64,000 nucleotides of DNA from Mesorhizobium ventifaucium (GCF_935822925.1 NZ_CAKXZS010000016.1:1-64000); one strand, 5' to 3'. Positions 9,107 through 18,054 are shown, numbered from the stretch's first letter. Notes: a model not told the origin generated them from the sequence alone. Program-made: numbers and translations.

Positions 9107-10120
9107 TCAGTATTCAACGCGTTTGTAGTAGCGGCGTGTCGTCAGCGGGTGATTGCGCAGCACCTCCAGGTGAGCGCTCAGCCGTTCGAGCAAGGTGGCG
9201 AGCAGCACCGGCGAGATCAGACTGCGCACTTCAGCGGAAATGCCCGGAAGTTCGACCGAGGCGGCATCCAGCGTGCGGACGCGATCGGTGTAACGTCGGG
9301 CGAAGTTCTCGACCCGGTCGGCCAGCGGACGCGTGGCATCCTCGCCCTTCAAGACGAAGACGCTGACGCCAGGCTCGACCAGTTCAAGCGTGCCGTGGAA
9401 GAAGTCCGCGGCATGCACCGGCCGGGTGCGGATCCACTGCATCTCTTCCAGGATGCACATGCCGTAGTAGTTGGCCTCCGGCCAGACTGATCCGGCGCCA
9501 GTGAAGATGTGATAGGCATCGTCCTTGATGATCGCAGCGAGCTCGGCGGCCTTGTCCTCGAAGCTGGCCTTGGCATCGGCGAGCAAGCCCGGCAGAAGCT
9601 GAAGTTCCGCGACAGTCGCGTCAAAACCGTCATACTCGCGGCGCTCGGCGAGCAGCGCCAGCACGATCAGCAATGTCTGCAGGTAGAACGATTCCGATGA
9701 GGTGTCGTCCTCGGCAAAATTGGTGAAGTTGTGGTCGGCTTCCCTGGCGATCGGCGTATCGGCGTGGCCGGTCAACGAGAGCGTGCGCACGCCCCGCTTC
9801 TTGAGGAAAGCCATGAGTTCGACGCTTTCCTTCGTCGTGCCCGACAGCGAGGGAATGACGACCACCGCGTTTCCATCGAGACCGGCGGGCGGATCAAGTA
9901 CGACTTGAGCCGGGTATTGCGCGCTCACAGGAAAGCTGGAACGGCGCTGCGCCAGTTCGATCGCGGGAAGGGTCAGGAGCTGTACGCCCCCGGTGCCCAT
10001 GAAGTACAGCCGCTCGACCCCCTCCGAAAGCAGCTTGCGCATGAGGAATTGGGCCTCACCGGCGATGGAAACGGCGCCGCTTTGGATCCTGACGAAGCGG
10101 TCCCTGTCGAAGTTGAGCAT
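9107..10120 (-). CDS. frlB: SIS-domain deglycase, FrlB-like
   Basis: Double SIS-domain sugar isomerase-type protein of 337 residues. It shows LYFMGTGGVQLL, VVVIPSLSGTTKESVELMAFL (the Ser/Thr-rich phosphate-binding loop) and a C-terminal LEEMQWIRTRPVHAADFFHGTLEL segment as in GlmS/AgaS/FrlB proteins. FrlB cleaves fructosamine 6-phosphates to glucose 6-phosphate and the free amine, which fits the adjacent FrlC-like and FrlD-like genes. It is the first enzyme gene after the LacI regulator, separated from it by a 193-base gap holding an 18-base palindrome, so a promoter probably lies there. Confidence 0.78.
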   Translation of the reverse strand: MLNFDRDRFVRIQSGAVSIAGEAQFLMRKLLSEGVERLYFMGTGGVQLLTLPAIELAQRRSSFPVSAQYPAQVVLDPPAGLDGNAVVVIPSLSGTTKESVELMAFLKKRGVRTLSLTGHADTPIAREADHNFTNFAEDDTSSESFYLQTLLIVLALLAERREYDGFDATVAELQLLPGLLADAKASFEDKAAELAAIIKDDAYHIFTGAGSVWPEANYYGMCILEEMQWIRTRPVHAADFFHGTLELVEPGVSVFVLKGEDATRPLADRVENFARRYTDRVRTLDAASVELPGISAEVRSLISPVLLATLLERLSAHLEVLRNHPLTTRRYYKRVEY

Positions 10121-10210
10121 TCAGTTCTTCCTTGTATTTCGCATGTGCGACAGCGCCTCGGCGCAGGATCTCACGAGAAGCGAGCCGAGCTTTTCGGGCT
10201 CGCCGGCCAA

Positions 10211-10228
10211 TGTGAGATCGATCTCACA
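10211..10228. promoter_or_regulatory. 18-bp perfect palindrome, candidate LacI-type operator
   Basis: TGTGAGATCGATCTCACA is a perfect inverted repeat centred on CG, the usual centre of LacI-family operators. It lies about 90 bases upstream of the SIS deglycase start and just downstream of the LacI gene, so the likely ligand is that LacI protein. The half-sites are also CRP-like, but spaced by eight rather than six bases. Confidence 0.6.
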
Positions 10229-10313
10229 ATGGAATATACGACACGCATTTTCGCCGCTGGCAAGTCCTTTCGCGACGAAATTTTCTTAAGGCAGGTGGAT
10301 TTGAAAACTCGGA

Positions 10314-11336
10314 TTAGCGTTTGTGCAGCCGCGAAACCGAACCGCGGACAATGAGCCGTGTCGGGAACCTGATATGGCGTGGCGCGACTTTCTTGCCGGC
10401 GAGCCGTTCGAGCAACAGCTTTGCGGCGAGCGGTCCGATTTCAGAGATCGGCTGGGCGACTACCGTGATCTGCGGGTCGGTGAAGGTGGCGAGGTTGAAG
10501 TCGTCGAAGCCAACCAGCGACACGTCGTCCGGGATAGACAATCCCATCGAACGCAGGCCAAGCAATGCGCCTTGCGTCATCAGGCTGTCCACGGTGAACA
10601 CAGCAGTCGGTCGGTTATGACGGCTGAACAGGCGAATGGTGGCCTCGATGGCATGTTCGACAGTCGAGCGCGAGACGCTGATCAGCGATTCGTCAAAGGT
10701 GATGCCATGCGACTGCAATGAATTCTGATAACCCGCGAGGCGCTCCTGCGCGGTAAAGATGCGGGATTCGTCTCGCAGCAAACCTATTCGACGGTGTCCA
10801 TGGGCGACAAGATAATCCACGGCTTCGCGGGCGCCGCCTTCATTGTCGACGACGACGCTGTCGCAGTGCACCTCCTTGGCGACGCGATCGATCATTACGA
10901 TCGGGGCGCCCTCGCGGGCGAGCTGCACGATGTGCTGGCTGTCGGTCGCCGACGTGGGCGCCAGGATGAAGCCGCGGATGCTGAGCGAGCGCAGGCTCTC
11001 CAGCAACTCCTTCTCCTGTTCGACATTCTCCTCGCTGCTGGCAATCAGAAGATTGTGACGGTGTTTGCGCAACTCCGCCTCAATGTCATGGGCGATGCGC
11101 GCAAAGAATGGATTCTGGATGTCGCCCGGCACGAAGCCGACAATAGGCAGCTGTCCGCTGCGCAGCGCCTGCGCGACGAGGTTGGCCCGGTAGCCAAGCC
11201 TGTCGGCCGCCTCGATCACGCGAAGCGCGGTCTCGTCACCAACGTACCCGTAGCTGTTGAGCGCTCGCGCAGCCGTAGCCCGGGACACGTTGGCCGCTGC
11301 AGCAACGTCCTTGAGGGTGATACCTTTCTGCGTCAC
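10314..11336 (-). CDS. LacI-family transcriptional regulator
   Basis: LacI/PurR-type repressor of 340 residues. The N-terminal helix-turn-helix is ITLKDVAAAANVSRATAARAL followed by the hinge-helix region VAQALRSGQ. The C-terminal periplasmic-binding-protein-like sensor domain contains VGFVPGDIQNPFF, VDNEGGAREAVDYL and the closing VGFDDFNLATF. It is transcribed in the same direction as, and just ahead of, the Frl-like operon and is the obvious candidate to control it, with a sugar or sugar-phosphate as inducer. Confidence 0.92.
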   Translation of the reverse strand: MTQKGITLKDVAAAANVSRATAARALNSYGYVGDETALRVIEAADRLGYRANLVAQALRSGQLPIVGFVPGDIQNPFFARIAHDIEAELRKHRHNLLIASSEENVEQEKELLESLRSLSIRGFILAPTSATDSQHIVQLAREGAPIVMIDRVAKEVHCDSVVVDNEGGAREAVDYLVAHGHRRIGLLRDESRIFTAQERLAGYQNSLQSHGITFDESLISVSRSTVEHAIEATIRLFSRHNRPTAVFTVDSLMTQGALLGLRSMGLSIPDDVSLVGFDDFNLATFTDPQITVVAQPISEIGPLAAKLLLERLAGKKVAPRHIRFPTRLIVRGSVSRLHKR

Positions 11337-11632
11337 GGGTACTTATCTTTCTGCAAGCTCGGCCTGATGTGGTGTTTTGTTTGGCGTTGCAGCATATAAG
11401 CGCGTTCTCAAACCACCATGCCGATTTTCGATGATAGTGGGTGAGATCGTATTGACGCGGATGCCCCGTTGGACGAAACGCCGCGGTCGCCGCCTGGATC
11501 GACGCGCTCCAGATAGGAACGCGAGAAAAGCTGATCAGGGGCGCCGCCGCGGTCTTCGGGCGGCATCTTGCGGGATGCGCCGGCAACGAATGGGAGTAGC
11601 GGGGAAACGGGGCCACTCGGCGCAAAGTCAGA
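11337..11632. other. intergenic region upstream of the LacI gene
   Basis: About 300 bases between the LacI start and the 3' end of the ROK gene, both on the minus strand. It should contain the LacI promoter. The only recognisable feature is a short SDR-like coding remnant near 11430-11475 on the minus strand. Confidence 0.4.
11430..11478 (-). pseudogene. possible SDR dehydrogenase remnant
   Basis: Minus-strand translation gives QRGIRVNTISPTII, which closely matches the conserved GIRVN-x-(V/I)SP segment of short-chain dehydrogenases. The flanks, in this or adjacent frames, do not extend to a full enzyme. This is most simply a decayed gene fragment, but it is short enough to be chance. Confidence 0.3.
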
Positions 11633-12829
11633 TCATTGCAGTCGGCTGTTGTGGCGCAGCACCAGGCCAACTGCGCCGAGCAATGCATCGTTCTGCGTGT
11701 GCTTGCCAACGATTATCCGCGTGCGCAGGGCGGGCGCGATATCGCGGGACTTGATGAGCGTGTGGCGTTCATATGACGCGATCAGCGGTGCCAGGAGAAT
11801 GTCGCCCGCCAAGGCCATGCGGCCACCGATGATGATGAGCGGCGGGTTGATCACCGAGCTGATCAGACCAAGACCACGGCCGGCGAACTCTGCTGTGTCC
11901 TCGATCATCCGAAGCGCACCGACGTCGCCCTGCTCAGCCATCATGATCACGTCGTCCATCGTGACCGGCCGCCGCACGATGCGCGAAATCTGCTCGAGCG
12001 GCCGGGCAAAACTCGCATAGAGCTCCAGGCATCCGCGATTGCCGCACCGGCAAAGATCGCCGCCGGGATCGATGCTGATATGCCCGAATTCGCCGGCGCC
12101 GCCGGCGATACCCGTCACCAGCCGGCCATGCTGGACTATGGCCCCGCCGACGCCCAGATCGATCTTGAACAGCACGAAATCGTCCTGGCCAACGGCCGCG
12201 CCCCACATCAGCTCGGCAATGGCCGAGCAGTTGCTCTCGTTATCGGCGAAAATCGGCTGTTCGAGAACCGGCCCGAACACATCGCGGATGTTGACCCCGG
12301 CCCAGGTCGGAACAATACTCGCGCGCAGCACCACTCCCTCGCGGCTGACAGGGCCCGAGACCGAAACCCCGACCCCCAGGAGCCCCGCCATCGGCAGACC
12401 ATTCCCTTCGTAGCATTGGGCAATTGCCGACTTGGCGAGCTGGGCCGCCTGTTGTGGCTGGTAGTCCAGACCCATGGGGATAGTTTGTTCTGCAATGACA
12501 GAATGCGAGACGTCGGCGACGATGCACCGCATCTCGTCGAGGCCCAGATGGATCCCGACGCAGGTGCCCGCAGCGGGATTGAGCGTCAAGGTCGCGGCGG
12601 GCCTGCCAATGCCCCTGGCCCCGGCATGATGGGCCGAAGATTCGATCACCATTCCGGATTTTTTCAAGCCATTGAGCGCAGTTGAGACCGTCGATCTCGC
12701 CAAACCGGTGATATGCGTGATTTGCGACGCAGAAAGCACGCCGCGCTCACGCAGGCATCGCACGACCAGGCTCTCCGGTGATGCGGAGGGCTTGTCGATC
12801 AGCCAGTTTCTAAGCGAAGGTTTGTTCAT
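11633..12829 (-). CDS. ROK-family transcriptional regulator
   Basis: NagC/XylR-type regulator of about 398 residues. An N-terminal winged helix (residues 17-75: LVVRCLRERGVLSASQITHI, then GLARSTVSTALNGL) precedes a ROK sugar-kinase-like domain with VSVSGPV, DNESNCSAIAEL, GVGGAIV and the zinc motif CRCGNRGCLELYAS. The ATG at 12829 is chosen because homology begins at MNKPSLRNWL; the upstream extension has no similarity, and no strong ribosome binding site is visible. It is divergent from the sugar transporter operon starting at 12972 and probably regulates it. Confidence 0.88.
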   Translation of the reverse strand: MNKPSLRNWLIDKPSASPESLVVRCLRERGVLSASQITHITGLARSTVSTALNGLKKSGMVIESSAHHAGARGIGRPAATLTLNPAAGTCVGIHLGLDEMRCIVADVSHSVIAEQTIPMGLDYQPQQAAQLAKSAIAQCYEGNGLPMAGLLGVGVSVSGPVSREGVVLRASIVPTWAGVNIRDVFGPVLEQPIFADNESNCSAIAELMWGAAVGQDDFVLFKIDLGVGGAIVQHGRLVTGIAGGAGEFGHISIDPGGDLCRCGNRGCLELYASFARPLEQISRIVRRPVTMDDVIMMAEQGDVGALRMIEDTAEFAGRGLGLISSVINPPLIIIGGRMALAGDILLAPLIASYERHTLIKSRDIAPALRTRIIVGKHTQNDALLGAVGLVLRHNSRLQ

Positions 12830-12883
12830 GATGAGCACAAAGGACGTTGACTGATAGCTCAAATGTGTCATCTTGGAAAGAAC

Positions 12884-12911
12884 GGAGATACTGCATCTCC
12901 TCTGCGAGGAG
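12884..12911. promoter_or_regulatory. two overlapping inverted repeats between ROK gene and transporter operon
   Basis: GGAGAT-N5-ATCTCC (12884-12900) overlaps CTCCTC-TGC-GAGGAG (12897-12911). They share bases, so only one could form at a time as a hairpin. The position, 60-90 bases ahead of the binding-protein gene and within the divergent promoter region, fits a ROK operator or a leader structure. Confidence 0.4.
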
Positions 12912-12971
12912 CTCAAAACTGCGTCCACAAGCGGTCGATACGAACCGTGCATCACCTATGGGAGTGAATCG

Positions 12972-14237
12972 ATGGAATATCTGAGGACGGCCGTTGCGGC
13001 CGCTGCGGCATACACCGTTGTTGCGGGAGCCGCGCTCGCAGAGCCCAAGACCAACCTGTTGCATCAATGGGCGACCGGATCGGACGCCCAGGCTATCGCC
13101 AAGCTCGGCGAGATGTTTACCGCCAAGGGTGGCGCCTGGCAGCAGACCTCCATCGCAGGCCACACGGCCAACACGCTGGCGAAACTGCGCGCCGACGTCA
13201 TCGCCGGCAATGCACCTCCTGCGGTGCAGCTCAAAGGACCCGAGATCGCCGAATGGAACGAGACCGGCATGACAGCCAATCTCGACGAACTGGCGACAGC
13301 GGAAAATTGGGAGAAGGTCGTCGCTCCCGAATTGCTGCCGGTGATGAAGCCGACCGGCAGCTGGGTGGCGGCGCCGATGAATATCCATCGCATCAACTGG
13401 CTGTGGGCATCGCCGAAGGTCATGCAGGAGGCAGGCGTTGCCGAGGTGCCGAAAACGTGGGCGGACTTCAACGCCGCCTGCGACAAGGTCGTCGCGTCAG
13501 GCAAAATCTGCATCTCGCATTCGACCGCCGACTGGACCGATGCGACGGTCTTCGAGGTCGTGGTCTACGGAATGGATCTCGATCTCTTCAAGAAGGCCTT
13601 CGTCGAGGGTGACGTCGAGTCGATGCGCAGCGACGGCATGGTCAACGCCTTCGAACAGTTCCGCACCATGACGACGAAGTATATGGACCCCGGCATGAAC
13701 GGGCGCGACTGGGATAGCATGTCGCATCTGGTCGGCCGCGGCGAGGCCGCCTTCCACATCATGGGCGACTGGACGCTCGGCCTGCTCACGGCTGGCGGCT
13801 TCAAGGAGGGTGCCGACTATGTCTGCGCCCAGGCGCCGACTGATTGGGGCAAACCCGGCTTCGTCCTGAATTCCGACTCGGTCGTGTTCTTCCAGCAGAA
13901 GGATCCGGACTACGTCGAGGGGCAGAAACTGCTCGCCAGCACCATCCTGTCGCCCGAGTTCCAGACGATTTTCAATCAGACCAAGGGCTCGATCCCGGCT
14001 CGTCTCGACGTCGATCTTTCGAACGGCTTCAATCCCTGCCAGCAGCTTTCCCAGAAGGATCTGCAGGCGTCGATCGATGGCGGCACGCTTGTCCGGTCGA
14101 TGGCGCACAACATGACGATCCCGCAGAAGGTGCGCGGCGCGATCATGGATACCGTCACCGAATTCGTGGCGACGCCGGACATGACCGCGCAGGACGCAGC
14201 CAGTGCGATGGCCGATGCGGCCGAAGCGCAGATGTGA
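12972..14237 (+). CDS. sugar ABC transporter substrate-binding protein
   Basis: Family 1 solute-binding protein of 421 residues, first gene of a complete CUT1 sugar transporter operon. The ATG at 12972 has GGGAG eight bases upstream and begins a signal peptide (MEYLRTAVAAAAAY, cleavage near ALAEPK at residue 22). The mature part has LLHQWATGSDAQAI, APPAVQLKGPEIAEW, MGDWTLGLL and LNSDSVVFF, resembling glucose/mannose-type binding proteins. A possible disulfide pair lies in NAACDKVVASGKICISH. The ligand is not certain. Confidence 0.88.
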   Translation: MEYLRTAVAAAAAYTVVAGAALAEPKTNLLHQWATGSDAQAIAKLGEMFTAKGGAWQQTSIAGHTANTLAKLRADVIAGNAPPAVQLKGPEIAEWNETGMTANLDELATAENWEKVVAPELLPVMKPTGSWVAAPMNIHRINWLWASPKVMQEAGVAEVPKTWADFNAACDKVVASGKICISHSTADWTDATVFEVVVYGMDLDLFKKAFVEGDVESMRSDGMVNAFEQFRTMTTKYMDPGMNGRDWDSMSHLVGRGEAAFHIMGDWTLGLLTAGGFKEGADYVCAQAPTDWGKPGFVLNSDSVVFFQQKDPDYVEGQKLLASTILSPEFQTIFNQTKGSIPARLDVDLSNGFNPCQQLSQKDLQASIDGGTLVRSMAHNMTIPQKVRGAIMDTVTEFVATPDMTAQDAASAMADAAEAQM

Positions 14238-14297
14238 AGACGCTGCCGATGATGGCCCGGCGCGACGCGCCCGGCCCCGACTTCGCCGGAGCAGCCG

Positions 14298-15233
14298 ATG
14301 TCCACGCGTGACCTGACCGTACCGGTTGCGGCTCCCGCGACCCCGTGGCGGCAGCGCCTGGGCACGATGGTGCCCATTCTGGTGCTGGCGCCGTCGCTTG
14401 CGGCGAGTTTCATCTACGTCTTCGTCTTCACGCTCTGGACGCTGTATCTCTCGCTCTCCAGTTCGTCGCTGATGCCGACCTATGGGTTCGTCGGTCTGGA
14501 CAATTATGCTTCGCTCTGGGCGAACCGGCGCTGGAACATCGCCTACACCAACCTCTTTCTGTTCAGCGGCTTCTATATCGTCGGCTCGATGGCCATCGGA
14601 CTGCTTCTGGCGATCCTGATCGACCAGCGCGTTCGCGGCGAAGCGGTCTGGCGCACCATCTTCCTCTACCCGCTGGCGGTGTCCTTCATCGTCACCGGCA
14701 CGGTGTGGAGCTGGCTCTATAATCCCGTCGACGGTATCCAGGCCTTCGTGCGAGGGCTCGGCTGGACCGACTTCAGTTTCGCCCTGACCGCCAACCGCAA
14801 CACCGCAATCTATGCGGTGATCATAACCGGTATCTGGCAGTCGTCCGGCTTCGCAATGGCGCTTTTCCTGGCTGGCCTGCGGTCGGTCGATCCGGATCTC
14901 GTCAAAGCAGCGCAGATCGACGGTGCGTCGGTTTCCCGAACCTATCGGAAGGTCATTCTGCCGACGATCGCCCCGATTTTTCTGGCGGTGGCGGTGATTC
15001 AGATCCAGTTCGCCATCAAGACGTTCGACCTGGTGGCGGCGTTGACGCGGGGTGGGCCAGGTGTGTCGACGACCTTCCCGGCGATCTATGTCTACGACCT
15101 GATGTTCCAGCGCGGGCAGATCGGCGAGGGTGCCGCTGCGGCGATGATGATGCTCGCGGCCCTCGCGGTTGTGCTGATGCCCTATTCCTTGTGGATCGTT
15201 TGGCGCAGGCGGGCGGAGGGCCGCAATGGCTGA
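14298..15233 (+). CDS. sugar ABC transporter permease, MalF type
   Basis: Inner-membrane permease of 311 residues with about six membrane helices (the first near residues 28-50). The EAA loop reads DPDLVKAAQIDGASVSRTYR then KVILPTIAP. A glycine-rich LTRGGPGVSTT segment precedes the last helices, as in other MalF-type subunits. Its end overlaps the next permease start by eight bases. It forms the membrane channel with the following gene. Confidence 0.9.
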   Translation: MSTRDLTVPVAAPATPWRQRLGTMVPILVLAPSLAASFIYVFVFTLWTLYLSLSSSSLMPTYGFVGLDNYASLWANRRWNIAYTNLFLFSGFYIVGSMAIGLLLAILIDQRVRGEAVWRTIFLYPLAVSFIVTGTVWSWLYNPVDGIQAFVRGLGWTDFSFALTANRNTAIYAVIITGIWQSSGFAMALFLAGLRSVDPDLVKAAQIDGASVSRTYRKVILPTIAPIFLAVAVIQIQFAIKTFDLVAALTRGGPGVSTTFPAIYVYDLMFQRGQIGEGAAAAMMMLAALAVVLMPYSLWIVWRRRAEGRNG

Positions 15234-16128
15234 AATTGCTCCCAGCGCCCGGCATGATCCCGAAGCGGCCGCGGCTACGCGGCGATATTTCTGGAACCGC
15301 TTCCTTGTCTATGCGGTGCTGGCGCTTTTCGCCGTCATCTACCTTGCACCGCTGCTGGTCGTCGTCTTCAACTCGTTGCGGGAGCAGTCCGACATTGCCC
15401 GCAACGGCCTCATCTCCCTGCCGCGCAGCTTCCGCTTCGACGCGTGGGCGCAGGCCTGGGGCACTTATTGCGTCAGCGGCACCTGCGAAGGCATGAAGCG
15501 CAATTTCTTCAACTCGCTCTGGATGACGATCCCCGCAACGCTCATCTCCACGCTCCTCGGTGCGATGAACGGCTACGTGCTGTCGAAATGGCGTTTCAAG
15601 GGCTCGGAAATTCTGTTCAATCTGATGCTGCTCGGCGTCTTCATGCCAGGCCAGATCTCGCTGATGCCGTGGGCGTTCCTGCTCGGCAAGCTCGGCCTGA
15701 CCAATTCGACGTATGGGCTGGTGTTGATTCACGTCGTCCAGGGCGTCTCGTTTACGACCCTGTTCTGCCGCAACTTCTACGTCAGCATACCGGACGACCT
15801 TATCAAGGCGGCACGCATCGACGGCGCCGGCTTCTGGCGGATTTTTCGCAAGATCATCCTGCCGCTGTCGCCGCCGATTTTGATCGTCACCGTCATCTGG
15901 CAGTTCACCGGCATCTGGAACGAGTATCTGTTCGGCGTCGTCTTCACCTCCGGCCAGCAGCAGCCGATTACGGCGGCATTGGTCGCGCTTACTGCCGGCG
16001 GTACGACCGCCCGTGCTTACGATGTGATGAGCGCAGCCGTGCTGATCGGCGCGCTGCCGCCGCTGCTGATCTACTTGTTCGGTGGAAAATACTTTGTGCG
16101 CGGCCTGACACAGGGTGCCATCAAATGA
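15226..16128 (+). CDS. sugar ABC transporter permease, MalG type
   Basis: Second permease subunit, 300 residues, six predicted helices (the first around residues 20-42). The EAA loop is PDDLIKAARIDGAGFWRIFR then KIILPLSPP, and the C-terminus ends GGKYFVRGLTQGAIK, the usual end of MalG-type permeases. It starts inside the preceding permease gene and is followed eleven bases later by the ATPase gene, so the transporter genes are co-transcribed. Confidence 0.9.
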   Translation: MAEIAPSARHDPEAAAATRRYFWNRFLVYAVLALFAVIYLAPLLVVVFNSLREQSDIARNGLISLPRSFRFDAWAQAWGTYCVSGTCEGMKRNFFNSLWMTIPATLISTLLGAMNGYVLSKWRFKGSEILFNLMLLGVFMPGQISLMPWAFLLGKLGLTNSTYGLVLIHVVQGVSFTTLFCRNFYVSIPDDLIKAARIDGAGFWRIFRKIILPLSPPILIVTVIWQFTGIWNEYLFGVVFTSGQQQPITAALVALTAGGTTARAYDVMSAAVLIGALPPLLIYLFGGKYFVRGLTQGAIK

Positions 16129-16138
16129 GGCATCGCCC

Positions 16139-17236
16139 ATGTCCGCGCTGATGATCCGCGACCTTCACAAGAGCTATGGCGGGCTCGAGATTCTGGCCGG
16201 CATCAATCTTGAGGCGCGAACCGGGGAGTTCGTCGCCCTTGTCGGTCCCTCCGGCTGCGGCAAATCAACCTTGCTCGCCATGATCGCCGGCCTGGAAACC
16301 GTTACGTCAGGCGAGATCTGGATCGGCGACCGGCTGGTGAACTCCGTGCAGCCCAAGGACCGCGACATAGCGATGGTGTTCCAATCATACGCCCTCTATC
16401 CGACCATGACAGTGCGCCAGAACATCACCTTCGGCATGGAAAGCCGTGGCGTGCCCAAAGCGGAGCAGGCGGAAGCCGTAAAGCGGGTTGCCGCACTCCT
16501 CCAGATCGAGCAGTTGCTCAACCGCAAGCCTGGGCAATTGTCGGGTGGCCAGCGGCAGCGCGTTGCGATGGGGCGCGCTCTGGTGCGCGACCCGAAGCTG
16601 TTTCTGTTCGACGAGCCGCTGTCCAACCTCGATGCCAAGCTGCGCGTAGACATGCGCACCGAAATCAAGAAGCTTCACCATCGCGTCGGCAAGACGACGG
16701 TCTACGTCACCCACGATCAGGTCGAGGCGATGACGCTCGCGTCCCGCATTGCGGTGATGAACCAGGGTTCGGTGCAGCAGTTCGACACGCCGAAGCGGAT
16801 CTATGACCGGCCGACCAACATGTTCGTGGCCGGTTTCATGGGATCGCCGGCGATGAATTTCATCCCCGCCCGGCTTGCCGGCTCAACCAGCATCTCGGTG
16901 CGCGCCGCTGACGGCGGCGACGCCACCCTTGCCCTTGCCGCTCCGCTGCCTGTCGGCGCGCCAAAGGACATGGTGCTTGGTGTCCGGCCCGAACACATCT
17001 ACCGCTTCACGACCGACCTGAAGGCGCGCAAACCGGCTGTGCAGTCCATGCAGGCCCCGGTCGAACTGGTCGAGCCGACCGGGGCCGAGACGCTTGCCGT
17101 CCTCAGGCTGGGCGACCTGGAGATCACCGGCCGTTTCGAGCCGGATGACGCTCCCGTCATGGGCGAGACGATAACGCTTGGCATCGACATGTCGCGCGCC
17201 TGTCTGTTCGATCCAGTAACCAAGGCGCTTCTGTGA
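16139..17236 (+). CDS. sugar ABC transporter ATP-binding protein, MalK/UgpC type
   Basis: CUT1 ATPase of 365 residues. Walker A is GPSGCGKST, the signature LSGGQRQRVAMGRALV, Walker B LFLFDEPLSNLD, and the H-loop VYVTHDQ. A C-terminal TOBE domain with VLGVRPEHIY is the regulatory part of MalK-like proteins. The ATG at 16139 is preceded by GAGG and by the permease stop. As the neighbouring Frl-like importer lacks an ATPase, this or a similar subunit could be shared, which is known for MsmK-type ATPases. Confidence 0.92.
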   Translation: MSALMIRDLHKSYGGLEILAGINLEARTGEFVALVGPSGCGKSTLLAMIAGLETVTSGEIWIGDRLVNSVQPKDRDIAMVFQSYALYPTMTVRQNITFGMESRGVPKAEQAEAVKRVAALLQIEQLLNRKPGQLSGGQRQRVAMGRALVRDPKLFLFDEPLSNLDAKLRVDMRTEIKKLHHRVGKTTVYVTHDQVEAMTLASRIAVMNQGSVQQFDTPKRIYDRPTNMFVAGFMGSPAMNFIPARLAGSTSISVRAADGGDATLALAAPLPVGAPKDMVLGVRPEHIYRFTTDLKARKPAVQSMQAPVELVEPTGAETLAVLRLGDLEITGRFEPDDAPVMGETITLGIDMSRACLFDPVTKALL

Positions 17237-17240
17237 TCTG

Positions 17241-18014
17241 ATGTCCATGCAATTCGCGACCTACCCAAGCTTGACCGATCGCGTCGTGCTGATCTCCGGC
17301 GGCGCCTCCGGGATCGGCGCCGATATGGTCCGCGCCTTTGCCTCGAATGGCGCCCGCGTCGGCTTTCTCGATGTACAGGATGGGCCCGCAGAGGCGCTGG
17401 TCCGTGAGCTCAGCGGTGCCGCCAGACAGGCCCCGTTGTACCTCCACTGCGATGTCACCGACATCGCTGCACTGCAGGCTTCGGTTGAGGGCGTGCGCGC
17501 GCGGCTTGGTCCGGTCGCCGTCCTGGTCAACAACGCTGCCGACGATCAGCGCCATCCTGTTGACGCCATGACAGCCGAATATTGGGGCCGTAGCTTCGAC
17601 GTCAATCTCCGGCATCACTTTTTCGCCGCGCAGGCGGTGCATCCGCATATGAAGGAACTCGGCTTCGGCTCGATCATAAACTTCTCTTCCATCGCCTGGC
17701 GTTTCGGCGCGGACCAGATGGTGGCCTATGCCACTGCCAAGGGGGCAGTGGTGGCGCTGACGCGCGCACTGGCGCGGTCGTTCGGACCCGACAACATCCG
17801 CGTCAATGCAGTCGAACCCGGCGCTGTCATCACCGAGCGGCAGCGCCAGCTGTGGTTCAAGGCCCAGGACGCAATCGACCAGACGGTGGAGCGGCAATTG
17901 ATCCGCCGCGTCCTCCTGGGCGAGGAGATTGCAAGGACCGTGCTCTTCCTTGCCGCCGATGACAGCCGCATGATCACGAAGCAGTCCATCACCGTCGATG
18001 CCGGTCTTCGCTGA
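17241..18014 (+). CDS. SDR-family oxidoreductase
   Basis: Classical short-chain dehydrogenase/reductase of 257 residues. Cofactor motif ISGGASGIGADMV, NNAAD in place of NNAG, and the catalytic Ser and Tyr-x3-Lys in FSSIAWRFGADQMVAYATAK. FLDVQD after beta-2 suggests an Asp that prefers NAD. It ends with the family closing segment SITVDAG. It lies four bases after the ATPase gene in a sugar operon, so oxidation of a sugar, polyol or aldonate hydroxyl is likely. The substrate is unknown. Confidence 0.88.
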   Translation: MSMQFATYPSLTDRVVLISGGASGIGADMVRAFASNGARVGFLDVQDGPAEALVRELSGAARQAPLYLHCDVTDIAALQASVEGVRARLGPVAVLVNNAADDQRHPVDAMTAEYWGRSFDVNLRHHFFAAQAVHPHMKELGFGSIINFSSIAWRFGADQMVAYATAKGAVVALTRALARSFGPDNIRVNAVEPGAVITERQRQLWFKAQDAIDQTVERQLIRRVLLGEEIARTVLFLAADDSRMITKQSITVDAGLR

Positions 18015-18054
18015 TGCGATCGCTTCCACATCTTTCAACGGAACTGCCAAGCTG

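Noticed and set aside
10211..10228. CRP binding site interpretation of the palindrome
   Set aside because: The TGTGA and TCACA halves are separated by eight bases rather than the six expected for CRP, and rhizobial CRP control was not otherwise supported; a LacI operator is more likely.
13497..14108. A 203-residue minus frame opposite the binding-protein gene at 12972
   Set aside because: No motif, no ribosome binding site; antisense of a well-supported solute-binding protein.
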